Source: Lumbricus terrestris (taxonomy: Eukaryota > Annelida > Clitellata > Crassiclitellata > Lumbricidae). Taken from it: DNA of 64,000 nucleotides. The notes below the pieces were generated by a model. That model had not been told where the DNA came from. It was given only the letters and a program-made list of their open reading frames with translations, and did no database searches. The position numbers were made by a program, and so were the translations under genes. Below are positions 40,201 through 58,892 of this stretch, one piece after another. The DNA lies in NCBI GenBank assembly GCA_949752735.1, contig OX457044.1:18959685-19023684 (forward strand), read 5' to 3'. Numbering within the stretch: position 1 is the stretch's first letter; every line of letters begins with the position of its first letter.

Positions 40201-41291
40201 CTGGAATCAACAGTCGGCGCCACAATCACCATTTGCCCAAGGTGGATCACAGGCCACAGGTAAATTAATCATCTATAATCTCAATCAATCGATCAATCAG
40301 TCAATCAATCAATCGATCGATCAATCAATCAATGAAGTAACCACTTGATCATTATGTCAGTCATTTCGTCCTCCATTCTGAATTTCATCAATTGCCAGTT
40401 CATCCTTGAATCTACACACCATTTTACCAATTTCCACACTTCTAAAGCGCCACTCAATAGACAAGTGCAGGGCACTAGCTTATTCACGAGCGCCGAGTCT
40501 GATGTCAGATAGTTGGAAGTCGGCCAGCCAGCCAGCCATTAAGCAGTCAGTCATTCAGTTAGTTAGTCAGTCAGCCAGCCAAGCAGTCTGTCAGTCAGTC
40601 ATCAGTCAGTCGGCCAAGTAGTCCATCATTCAATCATTCATTCAATCAATCAGTCAGCCATGCAAGCAGTCCGTCAGTAAGTCAGTCAGCTAGCCAGCCA
40701 AGCAGTCCGTCATTCATTCGCCTGTCTAGAATATACTCTAACAGAAGTTCGTGATCACAAATGATCAGTGCTAAAAGTGTGGGAAAATAAGTACCTGGAC
40801 GCCCCTTACCTTTCCAAAAGAAGTGCCTGGACGCCCCTTACCTTTCCAGTCAGTTCTAGCCAATAAGTGGCAGGACGGCGTTCAGATTTTAAAATAAGTG
40901 CATGGACGCCGTCCATGACCGTCCAGGCACACTTTAAGCCCTGCAAATGATCAGATAGGTCTATATTTATGTCGCTGCCAGATCAAGAAAAATTATCTGC
41001 TCTGAAATTAGTCAGAAATTGATAATTAATTTTGTCTTTTTTAATCACGTCATCATCAGGCTTTAATGGCTCAATATGTTGCACCGTTACTTGTTTATAG
41101 GACCTTCGTTGATCAGTGCAGGATCATCAAACCCAAATCCAGGAGTCTACCGTCAGGTTAGATTCCAAGGCACTTCTGCCATTTCGTCATCACCTGCAGT
41201 CCAGAACTTCACGCAAGCTCCACGTTTTACTCCAAAACAGTTTGGAAATCGAGCCACGGTGAGCCAAGCCGCTGGTGTCACAGATCTCTAA
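26586..41291 (+). CDS. Synaptopodin-2/myopodin-like PDZ protein (5 exons)
   Basis: Exons 26586-26681, 32142-32293, 35294-38313, 39474-40259 and 41101-41291 join in phases 0, 2, 1, 1 to give 1414 residues. Residues 1-83 form a PDZ domain split over two exons: GGGPYGFRLLGGDKNPL is the carboxylate-binding loop, then SSKAQVTGLLEGDVILALNN. This start and layout match SYNPO2/SYNPO2L, actin-binding proteins of Z-discs and stress fibres. Two basic motifs near the C-terminus, GQKMFLRRREHSHKWTF and GKGGRLFAKRVAKADQWAS, resemble the family's repeated 'G...[ML]F.KRR.R...' motif. Between them and the PDZ domain lies a long disordered region with seven 14-residue repeats (about 36796-37095), a poly-Gln run and Pro-rich stretches. 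The protein ends VTDL, a class I PDZ ligand. A gtgagc at 41259 inside the last exon could act as an alternative donor. Orthology is likely but inferred. Confidence 0.82.
27100..27560. other. Intron 1 left part: low-complexity and unclassified sequence
   Basis: Contains a short TTG run at 27140-27175 and a 'tatatagcgcc' block near 27350 that resembles the LINE/SINE tail family. Nothing else is supported. Confidence 0.35.
28085..28118. repeat. Perfect 15-bp inverted repeat (hairpin)
   Basis: Arms taacgtcgtgcccag and ctgggcacgacgtta with a 4-base loop (gaca). It lies 6 bp from the left end of the Tc1-like element. Confidence 0.9.
28125..29505. mobile_element. Palindromic Tc1-like transposon
   Basis: The ends CAGTGGTGTGAAAAAG and CTTTTTCACACCACTG are flanked by TA. 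The arms are inverted copies far beyond the TIR: the left arm (28125 to about 28700) is mirrored by the right (about 28965-29505), each carrying the 3' end of the transposase gene. Only the central 265 bp is single-copy. It sits in intron 1 of the synaptopodin-like gene. Confidence 0.88.
28489..28975 (-). pseudogene. Tc1-like transposase, C-terminal catalytic part
   Basis: The minus strand reads FPFQDDNAPCHRAKLV, then LDWPARSPDLNPIENLWHKV and a C-terminus ending VVKNRG. This holds the second Asp (QDDNAPCH) and the final acidic residue (NPIENLW) of the DDE triad. The N-terminal DNA-binding domain and first Asp are replaced by the inverted duplicate of the 3' end, so it cannot be functional. 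Confidence 0.85.
30415..30508 (+). mobile_element. Non-LTR 3' tail copy
   Basis: 'gactagtttttaaccaatag' and 'gtccctgagggatcctaaat' match 15560-15600 closely. It is interrupted at its A-rich tail by the mariner-like element at 30509. Confidence 0.75.
30509..31475 (-). mobile_element. Mariner-like transposon with about 190-bp TIRs, internally deleted
   Basis: Ends CAGGGTGGTCCAGCAT and ATGCTGGACCACCCTG with TA on both sides. The inverted repeat extends inward to about 30702 and 31286. Inside, the minus strand encodes a helix-turn-helix piece (ETGCPRNTVQRILKDEK, near 31000) and, in another frame, WFSDEKIFMVETPANTQ, the first catalytic Asp block. Later catalytic blocks are missing. Confidence 0.85.
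31600..31680 (-). mobile_element. SINE fragment
   Basis: 'agcctacaaagcacgtccgt' and a B-box-like 'gaactcgaactc' match the SINE at 3965-4100. Confidence 0.45.
31705..32117. repeat. GAT/GAC trinucleotide microsatellite
   Basis: Roughly 400 bp of GAT with GAC and GCT variants. It ends 25 bp before the exon 2 acceptor of the synaptopodin-like gene. The poly-Asp frame is out of phase with exon 2, so it is not coding. Confidence 0.95.
32142..32293 (+). CDS. Synaptopodin-like exon 2: PDZ C-terminal half
   Basis: Acceptor tgtttccag and donor gtaaga, phase 2. Encodes IRPSSKAQVTGLLEGDVILA and on to ALIVHVLR, the second half of the PDZ fold. Confidence 0.88.
32294..33459. other. Intron 2 left part
   Basis: No repeat or exon recognised with confidence. 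Confidence 0.4.
33468..34057. mobile_element. hAT MITE with internal tandem repeats
   Basis: TIRs CAGCGGCGCCCGC and GCGGGCGCCGCTG, flanked by the 8-bp duplication ctctagag at 33460-33467 and 34058-34065. It contains five tandem units of about 82 bp (gaaaaaactgatgacc, a T run, tagtcatcaacc). Confidence 0.92.
34242..34581. mobile_element. MITE with ATAGGCGTACGAG ends
   Basis: The left end 'tataggcgtacgagg' is inverted at the right as 'ctcgtacgcctatg'. The interior repeats 'gtcgtcagatttttcgg'. No clear duplication. Confidence 0.7.
35294..38313 (+). CDS. Synaptopodin-like exon 3: large disordered exon
   Basis: Acceptor accatgcag completes Arg in phase, and donor gtaagt at 38314 gives phase 1. 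The 3-kb exon is rich in Pro, Gln, Ser and Tyr, with seven 14-residue repeats of the form QPKPQSQYGYNPEP, an (CAA)n poly-Gln run at about 37190-37218, and a poly-Pro segment near 38185. Open frames on the other strand over the repeats are shadows caused by the 42-nt period. Confidence 0.9.
38314..39160. other. Intron 3 left part
   Basis: No repeat boundary recognised. Holds several 'gtaatgtat'-like simple stretches near the donor. Confidence 0.35.
39195..39410 (-). pseudogene. Non-LTR retrotransposon C-terminal fragment, copy 1
   Basis: Minus strand encodes DGLEKAMMLACGEGTRSRG, then RPRIRWMEDVHRRTG and MEWRRLVMMVARVPRTDGTR, the C-terminus of a LINE reverse-transcriptase ORF. A longer copy is at 58324-58892. 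It lies just upstream of exon 4 on the opposite strand. Confidence 0.8.
39474..40259 (+). CDS. Synaptopodin-like exon 4
   Basis: Acceptor cgtatacag, donor gtaaat, phase 1. It encodes both basic family-type motifs (near residues HTRGQKMFLRRREHSHKWTF and GKGGRLFAKRVAKADQ) and Gly-rich sequence. Confidence 0.88.
40425..40505 (-). mobile_element. LINE/SINE 3' tail fragment
   Basis: 'acttctaaagcgccactcaa' and 'gcactagcttattcacgagc' match 21580-21640. Confidence 0.6.
40510..40725. repeat. CAGT/CAGC low-complexity tract
   Basis: Imperfect 'cagtcagccagccaag' repeats. Confidence 0.75.
40769..40943. mobile_element. Foldback-family repeat with 11-bp duplication
   Basis: It shares 'gtgggaaaataagt', 'cctggacgccccttacc' and 'aataagtgcatggacgccg' with 801-1211 and ends 'actttaagccctg'. 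The direct repeat caaatgatcag is at 40758-40768 and 40944-40954. Confidence 0.75.
41101..41291 (+). CDS. Synaptopodin-like last exon
   Basis: Acceptor tgtttatag. It encodes 63 residues ending AAGVTDL then TAA. A possible polyadenylation signal aataaa is at about 41817. Confidence 0.85.
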
Positions 41292-41399
41292 AAGTTCAAA
41301 GGTCAGGCCAGAACGACCTGAAAGAAGCCAGAAAAACAAAGGATTAGCCAACAATACAACAAGAAAACCTGTTTAATACTTAGTCCTGAATAGTAATTG

Positions 41400-41616
41400 C
41401 AGTGGCGGCGCCAGGATTTCAGTTTGGGGGGCTGAAGCCTCGCGGCGGAAATTTCCCATTTTCATCCGCCGAAATTTCTGACGACCTTTTTTTAAGTCGT
41501 CGGCCGAAAAGCGTGGATATTTCAATGTAAAAAATCGGATGGCCTTTTTTTCAGGGGGGCTGAGCCTCTTATAGGGGGGGGCTTAGCCCCCTAGCCTCCC
41601 CCTAGTGCCGCCACTG
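41400..41616. mobile_element. hAT MITE (CAGTGGCGGCGCCAG ends), copy 2
   Basis: Ends CAGTGGCGGCGCCAG and AGTGCCGCCACTG. The 8-bp duplication agtaattg is at 41392-41399 and 41617-41624. Shorter than the copy at 13051. Confidence 0.92.
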
Positions 41617-41624
41617 AGTAATTG

Positions 41625-42400
41625 TCCTGAATAGTAATTGTCCTGAATAGTAATTGGGCTTTCTAACCTAAGTTATTTCAGCTGATGTTGCTATGTACAT
41701 GAAACATCTTCTTCATCCTGCTACAGACCTCATGAGCTAAATCAAACACTGTAGGTAAAATGTTGCTAACTTAATTCATGGGGTAGCAGTAATTAACACT
41801 CTAGCTAATTAATTAAAATAAATCAGTAGTGAACTGTAGTTCGTCTAATTCTTTTAACAGGTCTGCATATATCTTTGTCCATTGTAAGCAGTAAGGTAAG
41901 CTGATACTGCATCCAATTTGCAAATGATCAAGTGACACAAATGACATAATGACAAAGGATACTTTGGGGTCTTTGATTAGTCAGTAACTTCTGTAACAGT
42001 GGTCTCTAATGCACAAAGCATCAGGACGATTCAGGAGATGACACACCAAACCAAAGCCACAAGGGCCACATATTTAATATGCATGCAGAAATCTGAAAAA
42101 ACTAGCATCCTCCTCCTCCTCCCCTCCCTGCACTCGTGCATACTTTTTTACACCCCACCCTGCATACATATGCTTGATGCTGGGATGGCAAATTTCTCAC
42201 ATCTTAAGATAGTTTTATTTGGCTGCGGCGGGGTTGTGAGCAGCACTTAGAACATGCAGTCCCCTGAAGAGGAGCTATATAACTTCTCGAATTGAATGAA
42301 TTTGAATTATCTATCAAACCTAATTGGTTGGTTGTTGAGATGACGTAGAAGTCTCTGATGGTTCCTTCTCATCTAACGACTTCTACAGAGCCGTTATAGA
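41625..42400. other. Probable 3' UTR of the synaptopodin-like gene and intergenic sequence
   Basis: AT-rich; nothing further recognised. Confidence 0.4.
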
Positions 42401-42411
42401 AGGCATCTGAT

Positions 42412-42690
42412 GATCTTTGAAGCACATTGGGGTCCTTGATTGGGGCACTTTGATCTTTGGGGCATGGTGGGGTCTTTGATCTTTGGGGCACGTTGGCATC
42501 TTTGGGGCACATTGGGGTCTTTGATCTTTGGGGCACATTGGGGGTCTTTGATCTTTGGGGCAATTTGGGGTCCTTGATCTTTGGGCCACTTTGGGGTCTT
42601 TGATCTTTGGGCCACTTTAGGGTCTTTGATCTTTGCAGTGCATGGTATCAATATCAGCCACTTTGGGGTCTTTGATCTTTGGGGCACTAG
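42412..42690. repeat. Minisatellite, about 25-bp unit 'ggggtctttgatctttgggg'
   Basis: About ten imperfect units. The Pro/Lys-rich minus-strand frames (PKDQRP repeats) are artefacts. Confidence 0.9.
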
Positions 42691-42971
42691 CTATGCAGTG
42701 TTGCCAAGCCTTCTCAGTGGTAGGTCAAAACTCAGGTAACGTTAGAGAAACAAGGACTGAACTTTCAATGGGTCATGTATTGTATCATATTGAGATATGA
42801 GGCTGTGGTGAGTAAGTTAGAACAGTCGAGTCTCAAGTTTAGTGTCACAGTCATCAAGCATTGAGCAGCAGTCTTCCATTAATAATTCGCAATTCTGCAT
42901 AGCATGTATCCCATGAAACATTCTCAAAGTCACTTAAGTCGTTTAGAACTGTCGGGTAGATATGTTAAGCG

Positions 42972-43437
42972 CCTGTGTCACGAAATAGAGTATCCCCCGT
43001 ATTAATTGTATCCCCCAAATTTTAAAAAAGTCAACAAACCGCTTCCGTGTGTATTTTTTTGGCAAATTGATTTTCATCTGCTTTGTTTTGAACAATGACA
43101 GGTATGTTTTGAACAATGAACAGGTATGTTTATTCCTACTAGATAATTTGTTTTGCCCTGTTTTTAGAGCACTTAAAACATTTAAAACACTTAAGAACAC
43201 TCAGAGTCACTAAATAAATTCGAGTTGCCTTTATCTGAGCATTGCTTAGGACACTTAAAACAATTCGCTTAAAATTTTGATTACAGCATAAATTTTTTTA
43301 TTGTGCGCATTTTTCAAAAAAGGGGATAGAATGGTTTATCCCCCCGGATAGTATAGACCGGTCAATTCCATCCGGGGGATAGATTAATTCATCCCCCCGG
43401 ATAGATTTCAGGGGCGATACTCCGTTTCGTGTCACCT
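42972..43437. mobile_element. MITE with GAAATAGAGTATC ends
   Basis: The left end 'gaaatagagtatcccccg' is inverted at the right as 'ggcgatactccgtttc', and both are flanked by gtgtcac. It includes inverted 'tatccccccggatag' motifs. Confidence 0.65.
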
Positions 43438-43439
43438 GC

Positions 43440-45010
43440 ATGAGGTTATTGTAAGGCACTATATAAATAGTTTTAAGCAAACAGTGGTCAACCATTCGTT
43501 TTTGAATACTGAGAACAGAAGAGGAATCACATTGAGAGGCAGCCATTGGTATCAAGTCTTAACCTCTGCGTAAACTGGAGTATGTCACCAGTCAGTCCTC
43601 TCCCTAACCACCCATTCTTCCCACTTACAATATACTATCGGTATACTCGATCCATTGTAAAGTTCACATATGGAGTGGTGTAAATGGTAAACTCTCAACA
43701 ATTTTCAGCCCAAGCATGAACTCAATCCCTGTCGTCCCCATTCACAGTCTAGCGAGCTAACCACTACATAACCAAACAACCTATTTTAAAACTGAAAGAC
43801 ATCTGTTAGAAAAACTTCATTAGGACAGCCATTTCCAGTTTGAAAACGGATTTTAAAAACTTGCACAAGGGTGTCTAAAACTAACACCCAAGACAAGGCT
43901 CGTACTTAATATGTAAGTAATTGTCACAAACGTACGACACAAATGTGACCTACCTGCAACACAGGCTATTAAAAGCAATGGCTACAAAAAACAACATTAG
44001 ATAACTACGGCAAATGTTATGACGCTACTAAAAAACATGTACAATTATACCATAAAGTGAGACGGAAAAAAACACTGTGCATTAATATCACATACAGAAA
44101 CAGCGAGTATGAAAAAAGCAGTGCATGGTATCAATATCAGTAACAAAAGTATACACCAGATTTTAAAAATCCAGCCTAATTAAGACTTAAGCATATTAAC
44201 AATTGCAAGTTAAATTTTCATATATTTTGGTTTATCTTTGATTCTGTATAGTCACAATCATGTGGTAGTCTACAAACATAACGGTGCTCAACAATCTTGA
44301 ACTTCTATATCTAACAAAGATACATCTATCATTACACTCAGACAAAAGCCGTCTGACAACAATAGTCAACCACACATAATGGCTACAGCATTCAGAGACA
44401 TTGTCCAAAGTAATGTCTAGTAATATCAGATACGAATGCTGCGACGCAATGCTCATAATAAAAAAAAACAAGGAAAGAGTAAAAAATTGTTTCACTAATA
44501 CTGAAACAATGACCTGACAACCACAAAATTATTATGCACCTATGCATGTAAAATTGTACAATACCTACAGACTTGAAAAGTACCCTTCAACTCTCAAGGA
44601 TTCTGAGAATGCTACACATTCCAACATGCATTCTCATGTCTGGTCTCTCCAGTTACCATAGACCTTCCTCTCTCCTTGAAACTGTCCAGGCCTCTCTCTG
44701 TTCTACACATCATCCGTGCTAATACTATTGTTTTGTATATCTTTCCCTAGGGACAAATTGGCATTTTCATGTCACACAATACACCCATTAAATACTACAG
44801 AAAAGCTATTGTCTGCAATAAGCAGGCATTACTTTTAATAGTGGAGCACTTGTAGCATGCCTGATCAAAAGTATTAGCGTACAGTACATTTCAATCGTAA
44901 CAATTACAACAATTTATATGGCGCCGTAACACGACCATGCAGTCACAAGGGCGCCATGCGTACAAGCATGTGGACCATACCTCCTTGAATATCATCAGTA
45001 GAATTTACAT
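43440..45010. other. Intergenic sequence between convergent genes
   Basis: No exon or clean repeat boundary seen. Confidence 0.45.
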
Positions 45011-45019
45011 TCAACAGCA

Positions 45020-46048
45020 TACCTAGGAGCACAATGGGGCAAACCTGGGAGCACAACGGGGCATACCTAGGTAAGGCCCCCAGAAATTCGCGATCTTGCG
45101 CAGCGCAATTTTTGCGCAAATTTCCAGGTTTAGTGCAACAGCGCAAAAATTGGCAATCCGCGCGATTTTAGCGCAAATTTTTACAAAATCTTGCTAATTT
45201 ATCTAAATTGGGCTTGGATTGACTTAAAATCACCGCGGCCCATGACAGTTCAACATAACAACGACGACCGACTTGCGATAATCAAAATGGCGACCGCCGA
45301 ATGGGATGAAAGTATACAGGAATTTTTGGTTAAAGATCGATATTTATGGTAGTAACGCACAAACTTATAGTATAAAAAATTCCAGAACTTCACGGCCACA
45401 CAATAAAATGTGTTAGACGAAGTTTCTCAAAGCGGTCACACAGCAGCGTCGCTTCCTGACTCGACTTATGACAGAACGAACGCATTTATTCTATAGGCGT
45501 CAGGCGTGCACACAAAGACGGAAAGCTAGTAGGCCTACTCAGCACGTTGTGTAACTTGGTGATTCATTATAATATAGGCTATAGAATACTATTTTGAAGT
45601 TACATTTGTAATGAGCGTAGATTTCGGTGGGCGTGAAATTTGCAAAATTCAAATTATTTGCGATCGTCTGAATACATTAATCTTATGGTTATAGGAACTT
45701 TATAACTGCATTTTTGGCTTGATTGTCTAATTTCTAGAACGCCAAAACTTTACATTAAATGACAAAAACACTGTTAGATACTTTGGTACACTGATTCAAT
45801 GAAAAAATAACGAACATTTTGATTTTTAACTTGCGCAAAATTCGCGCGAATTTATCGTTTTTGGTGCGCAATTGTTTCAATTTTTTGGCGCAAATTTCTG
45901 GGGGCCCTACCTAGGAGCACAATGGGGCATACCTAGGAGCACAACGGGGCATACCTAGGAGCACAATGGGGCATACCTAGGAGCACAATGGGGCATACCA
46001 AGGAGCACAATGGGGCATACCCAGCAGCAAAATGGGGCATATCTCTTC
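45020..46048. repeat. 22-bp minisatellite split by an insertion
   Basis: Units of 'cctaggagcacaatggggca' type occur at 45020-45070 and at 45908-46048 (about seven there). The array ends 55 bp from the RhoGAP stop codon. The gap is filled by the MITE at 45072-45909. Confidence 0.9.
45072..45909. mobile_element. MITE inserted in the 22-bp minisatellite
   Basis: Ends 'aaggcccccagaaattcgcg' and 'gcgcaaatttctgggggccct' form inverted repeats and are flanked by acctagg copies from the minisatellite unit. The interior has 'gcgcaaattt' motifs inverted at both sides. No transposase. Confidence 0.75.
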
Positions 46049-46102
46049 ATTCGAATGCATCGCCTGAAAACAATTGAAGGCGTCTTCACAGAGCACAAGA
46101 AA

Positions 46103-55490
<9,388 letters not shown>

Positions 55491-55499
55491 CGCAGGAGG

Positions 55500-56418
55500 T
55501 ATTGTCTTGTATTGTATTGTGTCAGGCTACAAATAACAATAACACCAGGTCAAATTTAAGATCAACTGTGGTGGGGCAAATAGCATCTCACTGTGACATA
55601 GGTCAGGAGTGTGAAACCCAGTGGCAATATTTTCAGCCAGTCAGTGCTGGGCTAAACGCATATGAGCAAATGTGTTAGGGATCCGGGATGCGCTTGGTGA
55701 GAAAAGTCCCAAGAAAATTTCTGCAAAACTGAATCATGAATGGCGTATATTTAGCAGTCAAATCAGGCTTTAAAACTTTTATTTGATCTTCCATTATCAG
55801 CCATGCACAATTTGCACATCACATAAAACTCATTAAGTCTTTAAAAATTACAAACTTGAACTTTAACTCTCCAATTATGTAACTGATGCATGTATCGGTA
55901 GTCTTCAGGCAAGACTTAACAGGCAAGAAAAAAACATCCCTTTGACACCTCTGACCTATGCAACATTATCACACAATACTCAACCATACGTCACCAACCG
56001 TATGCATGTATATACGCATGCAATTTAGCTATGTGTGATTTTGTGTGTGCACTGTACATGTATGTATAAATGCATGCATGAATGAGTGTCACTGAACACT
56101 GACACAGTCCTTTGATGAACCTCTCAAAGCCACTACAACAAAGACAGATACTACTCAAGTCACTAAATGGTCATAATCAACCAATTGTATTAAGCGGAAG
56201 CCCAAAGTGCCACTTGAACGATAAGCGCAGGACACCATGAGTGTTGAACACGGTAATCTATTTTTTTCTCAATTAGACCATAACATCTTAATCACGATGT
56301 ACAAGGCATGTTAAAAATTCGTCATCACTGAAGATGACTTCTTGAAATTTGACTACATGTCAGGGTATGGCCGAGCAGGCAAACTGAAAAATATGGGTAT
56401 AAACAAACATCAGTGGCC
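55500..56418. other. Unannotated sequence upstream of the RhoGAP start
   Basis: May contain the promoter or an upstream intron. Nothing specific seen. Confidence 0.35.
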
Positions 56419-56426
56419 ATATACAT

Positions 56427-57207
56427 CAGTGGTTCTCAAAGTGGTGGTCCGCGGACTGGTGCCGGTCCGCGGAGTACTAAGCACCGGTTCGTGAACGGAG
56501 TTAAAATAAATTGTAGGCCTAATTATAAATTTATATATGTTAAATTGTGAAATTATTCAAGTAGTTGTCCAAGATTTATCAAAATTTCTGTCCCAATATT
56601 TAATTTTATTAAATAATTTCAAGCGCTTTATATTCATCCATACGGCCTATTCAAACAATTTAAATTCATACTGAATTTCTTATAGGCCCTATCTAGAACT
56701 TACTGTAGTCAGTTTCGTCACAGTACGGTTTCTTGCTTATTTTCTGTTAATCTATATGGCGAGCCATAGTCAAGTAAACGCTGATCAAGCATTGATAGAT
56801 GTAGATTAGTAAATTTTCTAAAATAATATAAAATTTGAAATATTAACAATGTGTTTGAAGTATTTCAAAGATGAGCTAACGCAAACAAACCTGTCTGGAC
56901 GGATTTTTACACCACTCAGAGCAGCGAAAATCACGAAAATTCTTAATTGGTTAAACTTTGAGTTTATCTTTTTAAATTTGCAATTAAATGAGAATTAAAT
57001 TGAGAAATAAGTAAAATGCTATTATATGGATAATTGGATATGTTTTAAATATTGAAACAAACCGATAATTATAAATGGCCTTCTAACAGTCTTTGCGTTA
57101 TAGGCTAATTATAGGTCTTTTTGCACTCGCCATTTCAGTTAGCGGTCCGCGAGCTCCAGCAAAAAATTATTGCCGGTCCGTGGCCTGCAGAAGTTTGAGA
57201 ACCACTG
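56427..57207. mobile_element. hAT element (CAGTGGTTCTCAAAG ends)
   Basis: Ends CAGTGGTTCTCAAAGTGG and TTTGAGAACCACTG, with duplication atatacat at 56419-56426 and 57208-57215. Both ends also share 'ggtccgcgg' blocks. The 780-bp interior is AT-rich with no transposase recognised. Confidence 0.93.
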
Positions 57208-57215
57208 ATATACAT

Positions 57216-58320
57216 GACAATATCGTAAGACTTAGTCACTGCTATATCTGGCAAGTTGGCATAAAACGGATAAATCGGTCATGCATGACGACCACTGAGC
57301 CGCCTGAGTGACAACTAGCGCTAGTGGGTTTGTAAGGATAGCATAAGTTGGTTAGTCGCTACGTAACTGGGTCAAAACATGGCGGGGCATTTGTGATGCG
57401 TATACTTTGATGAAGTTTAAGATGTCAAAGTATTCTGGAGACACCATAGATAATGCCACTGGTATTCAGCAAAGCAAACGTGAACTAATCTATGCTACGT
57501 TTTCGCCGTCACATGCTGTTTGCTTTCACCGTCACAAAATGCCATTAATGTGTGACATGATGCATTTAGAATGCATGAGAAATCTTTTTCGTGTGTAATG
57601 CAACTGCATTTATTTCATTGCTTATTTTGGTGCACATACAAACGCCTGTTAGTAATTGCGAATGTTTCCAACTTACTAAATGGTCCCCTAAGTGCATCTC
57701 ATGCATACTGATTGCTGCAAACTCTAAGACACATGCTAACAAGTCAAACATAGCACTTAGTCGTCAGTACATAAGCTCAGACATCGTCGTGAATACAACC
57801 CCCGACCTATATTACCCCAAATAACAAACTACTAAAAGCAAACACATCAGAGAATTTCTAAAGTAATTTAATTACCAATTACTGAAAAAACGAAGAAATC
57901 AACTATTTTTAAAACGTTACATTGCAACTGATTTGTGGTACTGAGTTGGTACTGAGACCTTAGTCTTAGTTCGGACAGTAATTAATAGGCTACTCTCTGT
58001 AAAGTTGCATGTGCTTGGTTTGTAACTACCGGGTATAGTGAATTGCTAATAGTACTGGCAGGTTAAGCTTCCTATTCAACACAAGAGGGTCCAAGCTAGC
58101 ATGATCCCCCTACATTCCCCTGCATAACCAAATCGTATCACTTCCTGCAACCCTGTTTCAAATAAGATAAGATAAGAATATTCTTTATTTAACCAATTGC
58201 TGTCCGCATTTTGGTGTACAGACATGTTAATAAACATTACATAATTTATAGAATTGATAAATGAAATCAAATGTTTAAAAAAACACAATGTTAAATCCAA
58301 AATCATAGTTGCCTTCCAAC
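57216..58320. other. Unannotated spacer
   Basis: No exon or transposon end recognised. Confidence 0.4.
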
Positions 58321-58323
58321 TAG

Positions 58324-58892
58324 TTGATTTCAAATAAAGAAATCCAAAATACGAGAGAGATGCACCTTTATAAGCTATGGAGGGACATGCATGTAAGCTT
58401 ACAGACAAAGACGAGACTTTTCAAAGCAATGATTTTCCCCATAGTGCTACACGGGAGCGAGACGTGGACAAAGACGAAGGCGTTGGATGACAACATTGCT
58501 GCATGTGAAATATGGATATGGAGGAGGCTGTTGGGGATACCGTGGAGGGAGAGGAGATCAAATGAATCTGTGATCCAGGAGATGGGTCAACTAAGAGGGG
58601 ATATGACATGACATTGCTGCAGAGGATCATCAAGCAGAAGCTGATGTATTTCGGTCAAATGATGTGTGCGGATGGACTGGAGAAGGCCATGATGCTGGCA
58701 TGTGGAGAGGGTACAAGGAGAAGAGGACGGCCGAGGACCAGATGGATGGAGGATGTACACAGGAGGACAGGGATGAATCTTGAACAACTGAGGGATGAGA
58801 CGCAGAACAGAATGGAGTGGAGAAGGCTGGTCATGACGGTCGCTAGAGTTCCTCGAACTGACGGCACAAGGTGTGACAAGGTGCACCTTTAA
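58324..58892 (+). pseudogene. Non-LTR retrotransposon C-terminal fragment, copy 2
   Basis: Encodes KTRLFKAMIFPIVLHGSETW, AACEIWIWRRLLGIPWRERR and NESVIQEMGQL. After a frameshift near 58600 it continues IIKQKLMYFGQMMCADGLEK to VARVPRTDGTR. This is the conserved C-terminal region after the LINE reverse transcriptase. 5' truncated. Confidence 0.85.

Noticed and set aside
42369..42687. Pro/Lys/Asp repeat ORFs on the minus strand.
   Set aside because: Minisatellite artefacts; three overlapping frames give similar peptides.
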